DNA from: an uncultured Clostridia bacterium
Lineage (GTDB): Bacteria > Bacillota > Clostridia > Oscillospirales > Acutalibacteraceae
Reading direction: 5' to 3'
NCBI GenBank assembly: GCA_945874765.1
Contig: CAMCHQ010000003.1
Coordinates: 1 to 64,000 of the forward strand
Length of the DNA: 64,000 bases
In this document: one piece after another, positions 60,992 through 64,000 of the stretch
Numbering within the stretch: position 1 is the first letter of the stretch
Layout of the letters: each line of letters begins with the position of its first letter
Made by a program: the position numbers and the translations under genes
The notes under the pieces: generated by a model
What the model was told of the DNA's origin: nothing
The model's database searches: none
The model's input: only the letters and a program-made list of their open reading frames with translations

Positions 60992-61021
60992 AACCTGTTT
61001 GCTTTTGCAAGCAGGTTTTTT
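60992..61021 (+). terminator. Terminator after the sortase substrate
   Basis: AACCTG-TTTGC and GCAAG-CAGGTT pair, followed by TTTTTGTTTTG. Expression of sortase downstream is therefore lower or separate. Confidence 0.75.
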
Positions 61022-61142
61022 GTTTTGTTATAATAAAAATAATATGATTTTAATAATATAAATTTACATTATTGCTATATTATTTTCATTTAATTTATGT
61101 TATACTATATTTGCTTTAAAATGAGATTACTCGGTGATTGAA

Positions 61143-61949
61143 ATGAAAGACAATGAAAATGCAAAAGAAAATGAGCTTGAAAAAAAGAAAAAGAAAAATG
61201 TCAAGCTGATTGTAATATTCTTACTTGTATTTATAATAATTTTTGCGGCGGTATATTTTGGCAGTTCATATTTACAAAAGAGAAATGAAACGCCAAGCCA
61301 AAGCGGTACAACCACAACCTCGGCTGTTTCAAGCGAGACTGAAAAAAAGGTTAAAAATCCGATTGATTTCAAATCGCTTCAAAAGAAAAACGATGAAATA
61401 TATGCTTATATCAAAATAGACGGAACAAAGGTTGATTACCCTATCGTGCAAAGCAAAACGGATGACGCTTTTTATTTAAGGCATAAGGCTGAGGATAAAT
61501 CTTGGTCTGCAAGCGGCGCTGTTTATACGGAAGCTGCCAACAGTAAAGATTTCAACGATTTTGTAACGGTAATCTACGGTCATAATGGGTATTCGGACAC
61601 CTTTTTCACAACGCTTCATTATTTTGAGAAAGAGGATTTCTTTAAATCCCACCCATATTTTTACATTTACACACCCGACAGGAAGCTCACTTATCAAATT
61701 GTTTCGGCTTTCAAATACGATAACCGTCATATACTTAACAGTTTTGACTTTAATAAGGAAGAATCGCTTAAGCAGTGGCAGGATACAATTCAAAATCCGT
61801 CATCAAGCCTCAAAAATGTAAGAGAGGAACTTGACAAGCCGCTTAGCATTAACAGTAAAATCGTTGTTCTTTCAACATGCATTACAAATCAAAAAAGCAG
61901 TAGATATTTAGTTTGCGGAGAATTAGTAAAAGATGAAAAAACCAATTGA
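61143..61949 (+). CDS. Class B sortase
   Basis: 268 residues from ATG 61143 (GGTGA upstream; a GTG 9 nt earlier is possible). N-terminal anchor helix at ~20-40 after a Lys-rich start. 'KIDGTKVDYPIVQSKTDDAF' is the SrtB core. Catalytic triad by motif: H147 in 'VIYGHNGYSD', C246 in 'VVLSTCITN' (TLxTC) and R254 in 'SSRYLVCGEL'. It cleaves a sorting signal, here probably SPATG in the preceding gene, and joins it to the wall. Its end overlaps the LCP gene by 17 nt. Confidence 0.92.
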   Translation: MKDNENAKENELEKKKKKNVKLIVIFLLVFIIIFAAVYFGSSYLQKRNETPSQSGTTTTSAVSSETEKKVKNPIDFKSLQKKNDEIYAYIKIDGTKVDYPIVQSKTDDAFYLRHKAEDKSWSASGAVYTEAANSKDFNDFVTVIYGHNGYSDTFFTTLHYFEKEDFFKSHPYFYIYTPDRKLTYQIVSAFKYDNRHILNSFDFNKEESLKQWQDTIQNPSSSLKNVREELDKPLSINSKIVVLSTCITNQKSSRYLVCGELVKDEKTN

Positions 61950-63342
61950 CCCAAATTTAGACAATATTCTTGATGATATTTTGACCTCCGACGGCAAGAA
62001 AAACGATAACACTCTGCCGAAAAAGGAGCAAATTCAAAAAGAAGTTAAAAATGAAATAGAAGAAGCATTAAATTCGAGTGAAGAGCCTAAAGGAATTGAT
62101 TTTTCTTTCAGCGGAAATGCTCCGGCTCCCGAGAAAAAGGAAATCAAGCCTCAAAATTCAAGTTTTGAAATTGAGCAAAAAAATGATGAAGCCGTGCACC
62201 ATTCTTCGCACAGTCATCACTCTTCGAGTGAACATCATTCAAGTTCATCACATCACCACCATTCAAGTTCTTCCCACCACTCTTCACATCATCATTCTTC
62301 ACACTCACACCACCATCACCACAAGAAAAAGATGAGTATTCCGGCAAAAATCGGAATTTCGGCACTTGCAATAATTTTAGCTTTAATTCTTGCTTTTGTA
62401 GGCACATTTGCTTATCTTGAATCAAGCGGTAAAAACGAACTTAAAGACGTTTCCGACCAAACGGATTATCAGGAAACGATTGAATATAACGGCAACAAAT
62501 ATGTATATAACAACGACGTAATTGCAATTGCGTTTATGGGTGTTGACAAGCGTGATTTAGGGCTTGAAAACAACAATATCGGCACAGGCGGACAGAGTGA
62601 TGCAGATATCTTGCTTACAATAAACACAAAAACAGGCAAGGCAAAGGCAATTGCCATTCCACGTGACACAATGGTTGACGTTGACCTTTACAGCGAAAGC
62701 GGAATTTTCCTCAGAAGTGAAAAAATGCAGCTTTGTTTAAGCTATGCTTACGGTGACGGCAAGGCAAAATCGGCAGAAAACACCGCAAATTCAATCAGCC
62801 GTATTCTTTATGATGTGCCGATTACCAAATATTTTGCACTTGACCTTAACGGAATTGCACCGATTAACGATTCTATCGGCGGTGTAACCGTTGAATCTCT
62901 TTACGATTTTAAAGACCTTGGAATTAAAAAGGGTGACAAAATCAAACTTACCGGTGATATGACAGAAAAATATGTAAGGCAGAGAGATATGGATACCGTC
63001 AATGCTTCTCTTAACAGAACGGCAAGGCAGGTTCAGTATATCAAGGCATTTGCGTCTCAGGTTGTTCCGGCTGTAAGTCAGGATTTCAGCGTTGTTTCAA
63101 GGCTTTACGATACGGCAAGCAAGTACAGCACAACCAATCTTTCCCTTTCAAACGTAACATATCTTGCTTCTCTTATGCTTTCAAAAGGTATTACAAACTT
63201 TGATACCGTAACGCTTGAAGGCGAGATGAAAGAAAGTACAAAAAAAGATTATGCAGATTATGTTTATGCGGAATTTTATCCCGACAAGGATAAGCTTATG
63301 CAGTTGGTACTTGATACATTCTATACAAAGCAGGATAAATAA
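61933..63342 (+). CDS. LytR-CpsA-Psr (LCP) family ligase with His-rich cytoplasmic region
   Basis: 469 residues. The N-terminal ~130 residues are cytoplasmic, acidic then extremely His/Ser-rich (about 30 His between residues ~88 and 133). One helix follows ('IPAKIGISALAIILALILAF', ~137-158), then the extracellular LCP domain: 'IAIAFMGVDKRD', 'SDADILLTINTKTGKAKAIA', 'IPRDTMVDV' and 'YVRQRDMDTVNASLNRTARQ', which includes the conserved Arg residues and Asp. LCP proteins attach teichoic acid or capsule to peptidoglycan, so it could ligate the polymer made by the 42-60 kb locus. The His tract could bind Zn/Ni or regulate activity, which is inference. Confidence 0.92.
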   Translation: MKKPIDPNLDNILDDILTSDGKKNDNTLPKKEQIQKEVKNEIEEALNSSEEPKGIDFSFSGNAPAPEKKEIKPQNSSFEIEQKNDEAVHHSSHSHHSSSEHHSSSSHHHHSSSSHHSSHHHSSHSHHHHHKKKMSIPAKIGISALAIILALILAFVGTFAYLESSGKNELKDVSDQTDYQETIEYNGNKYVYNNDVIAIAFMGVDKRDLGLENNNIGTGGQSDADILLTINTKTGKAKAIAIPRDTMVDVDLYSESGIFLRSEKMQLCLSYAYGDGKAKSAENTANSISRILYDVPITKYFALDLNGIAPINDSIGGVTVESLYDFKDLGIKKGDKIKLTGDMTEKYVRQRDMDTVNASLNRTARQVQYIKAFASQVVPAVSQDFSVVSRLYDTASKYSTTNLSLSNVTYLASLMLSKGITNFDTVTLEGEMKESTKKDYADYVYAEFYPDKDKLMQLVLDTFYTKQDK

Positions 63343-63422
63343 TTTTTCATATAATCCCTCCTTGTGAGGTTTATTATATATAATACTTAAAGCTTACGTT
63401 GTAAGCAGAAAGGCTATAAGTT

Positions 63423-64000
63423 ATGAATAAAGAAACTAAAAAATCGCTTTCTTTAATTGCCACAAAAATCAGAATGGGCATTATCGAGGGCACACATTCG
63501 GCTAAAGCAGGTCATCCGGGCGGAAGTCTTTCCTCGGCTGATTTATTCGCATATCTCTACTTTGCCGAGATGAAAAACATTGACCCTAAAAATCCTAAGG
63601 CAGAAAACCGTGACAGATTTGTTCTTTCAAAAGGTCACTGTGCACCGGGTCTTTACAGCGCACTTGCACTTAAAGGATTTTTCCCATTTGAAGATTTGAA
63701 AACTCTTCGTCATATAGATTCATATCTCCAAGGTCACCCGAATATGAACACTGTTCCGGGTGTTGATATGTCAACCGGTTCTCTCGGTCAGGGTATCAGC
63801 GCTGCCGCAGGTATGGCAAAAGGCGCTAAGTATTTAGGCGAGGATATCAATGTTTATACCCTTTTGGGCGACGGCGAAATTGAAGAAGGTCAGGTTTGGG
63901 AAGCTATGATGTTTGCAAGCCAATATAAGCTTGACAATCTTTGCGTTATCGTTGACGTAAACGGACTTCAGATTGACGGCAAGTGTGAGGACGTTATGAA
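63423..64000 (+). CDS. Transketolase, N-terminal subunit or domain (truncated by window end)
   Basis: The first 192 residues are visible from ATG 63423 (AAAGG upstream). 'IIEGTHSAKAGHPGGSLSSAD' is cut here for length; it carries the GHPGG motif. 'FVLSKGHCAPGLYSAL' and 'STGSLGQGISAAAGMAKGAK' are also typical. The ThDP motif is 'TLLGDGEIEEGQVWEAMMFA'. In Clostridia transketolase is often encoded as two genes, and the clipped end prevents deciding between the split and full-length forms. It transfers two-carbon units in the pentose phosphate pathway. Confidence 0.95.
   Translation, partial: MNKETKKSLSLIATKIRMGIIEGTHSAKAGHPGGSLSSADLFAYLYFAEMKNIDPKNPKAENRDRFVLSKGHCAPGLYSALALKGFFPFEDLKTLRHIDSYLQGHPNMNTVPGVDMSTGSLGQGISAAAGMAKGAKYLGEDINVYTLLGDGEIEEGQVWEAMMFASQYKLDNLCVIVDVNGLQIDGKCEDVM

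Noticed and set aside
1-64000. CRISPR arrays, tRNA and rRNA genes, complete insertion sequences
   Set aside because: Reading both strands I saw no regular spacer-repeat array, no tRNA-like T-loop/CCA patterns I could support, no rRNA and no transposase.

Overview
The window looks like chromosomal DNA of a low-to-moderate GC, Gram-positive anaerobe of the class Clostridia, most likely a gut Oscillospirales/Ruminococcaceae-type commensal. This is inferred from strong AGGAGG ribosome-binding sites, sigma-A promoters (TTGACA/TATAAT), BspA-like and InlB-repeat surface proteins, a class B sortase and LCP protein, teichoic-acid-type enzymes and many host- or plant-glycan hydrolases. No rRNA, tRNA, CRISPR array or complete transposon was recognised.

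Layout. 1-4.2 kb: end of a GH38-like alpha-mannosidase, a metallophosphoesterase split by an apparent frameshift, a membrane-anchored EEP-family hydrolase and an EFR1-type flavodoxin/ferredoxin. 4.2-8.4 kb: two hexapeptide acetyltransferases, a cation/proton antiporter behind a fluoride riboswitch with a clear promoter and terminator, and three decayed genes (BAAT-type thioesterase, LysR regulator, short-chain dehydrogenase). 8.4-12.1 kb: GNAT acetyltransferase, PfkB sugar kinase, TagF-like glycerophosphotransferase, PHP phosphoesterase. 12.3-24.3 kb: glycan-use genes (GH27, carboxylesterase, GH31, GH29, a GH123/DUF6067-like protein, AraC regulator), interrupted at 18-19.5 kb by an apparently foreign PH/SHOCT gene beside a truncated phosphoesterase.

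24.4-27.2 kb: the rpsO-pnp housekeeping pair, with an unusual 122-nt hairpin between them. 27.3-35.7 kb: two secreted BspA-like repeat proteins flanking an XRE regulator, an NAD-dependent epimerase-like protein and an unlisted 51-aa ribbon-helix-helix protein. 35.7-42.6 kb: J-domain and zinc-ribbon membrane proteins, PAP2 phosphatase, GPH sugar symporter, SDR, biotin transporter bioY under a BirA-like operator with a DUF1284 partner, and GH43.

42.8-60.2 kb: a minus-strand surface-polysaccharide locus. It has a CDP-glucose branch (rfbF-rfbG-rfbH), a thiamine-diphosphate enzyme resembling the carboligase YerE, and an SDR reductase. Together these predict a branched-chain 3,6-dideoxyhexose (yersiniose-like). 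Also present are a CDP-glycerol synthase, two GtrA proteins, a GtrB-like glycosyltransferase, three polytopic GT-C/YfhO-like proteins (one fused to a GLUG beta-helix) and an acyltransferase. 60.4-64 kb: a small sortase substrate (SPATG), its class B sortase, a His-rich LCP ligase and the start of transketolase.

The main novel candidates are the yersiniose-like pathway, a duplicated covarying intergenic hairpin (33.4 and 42.8 kb) and the pnp-leader hairpin.
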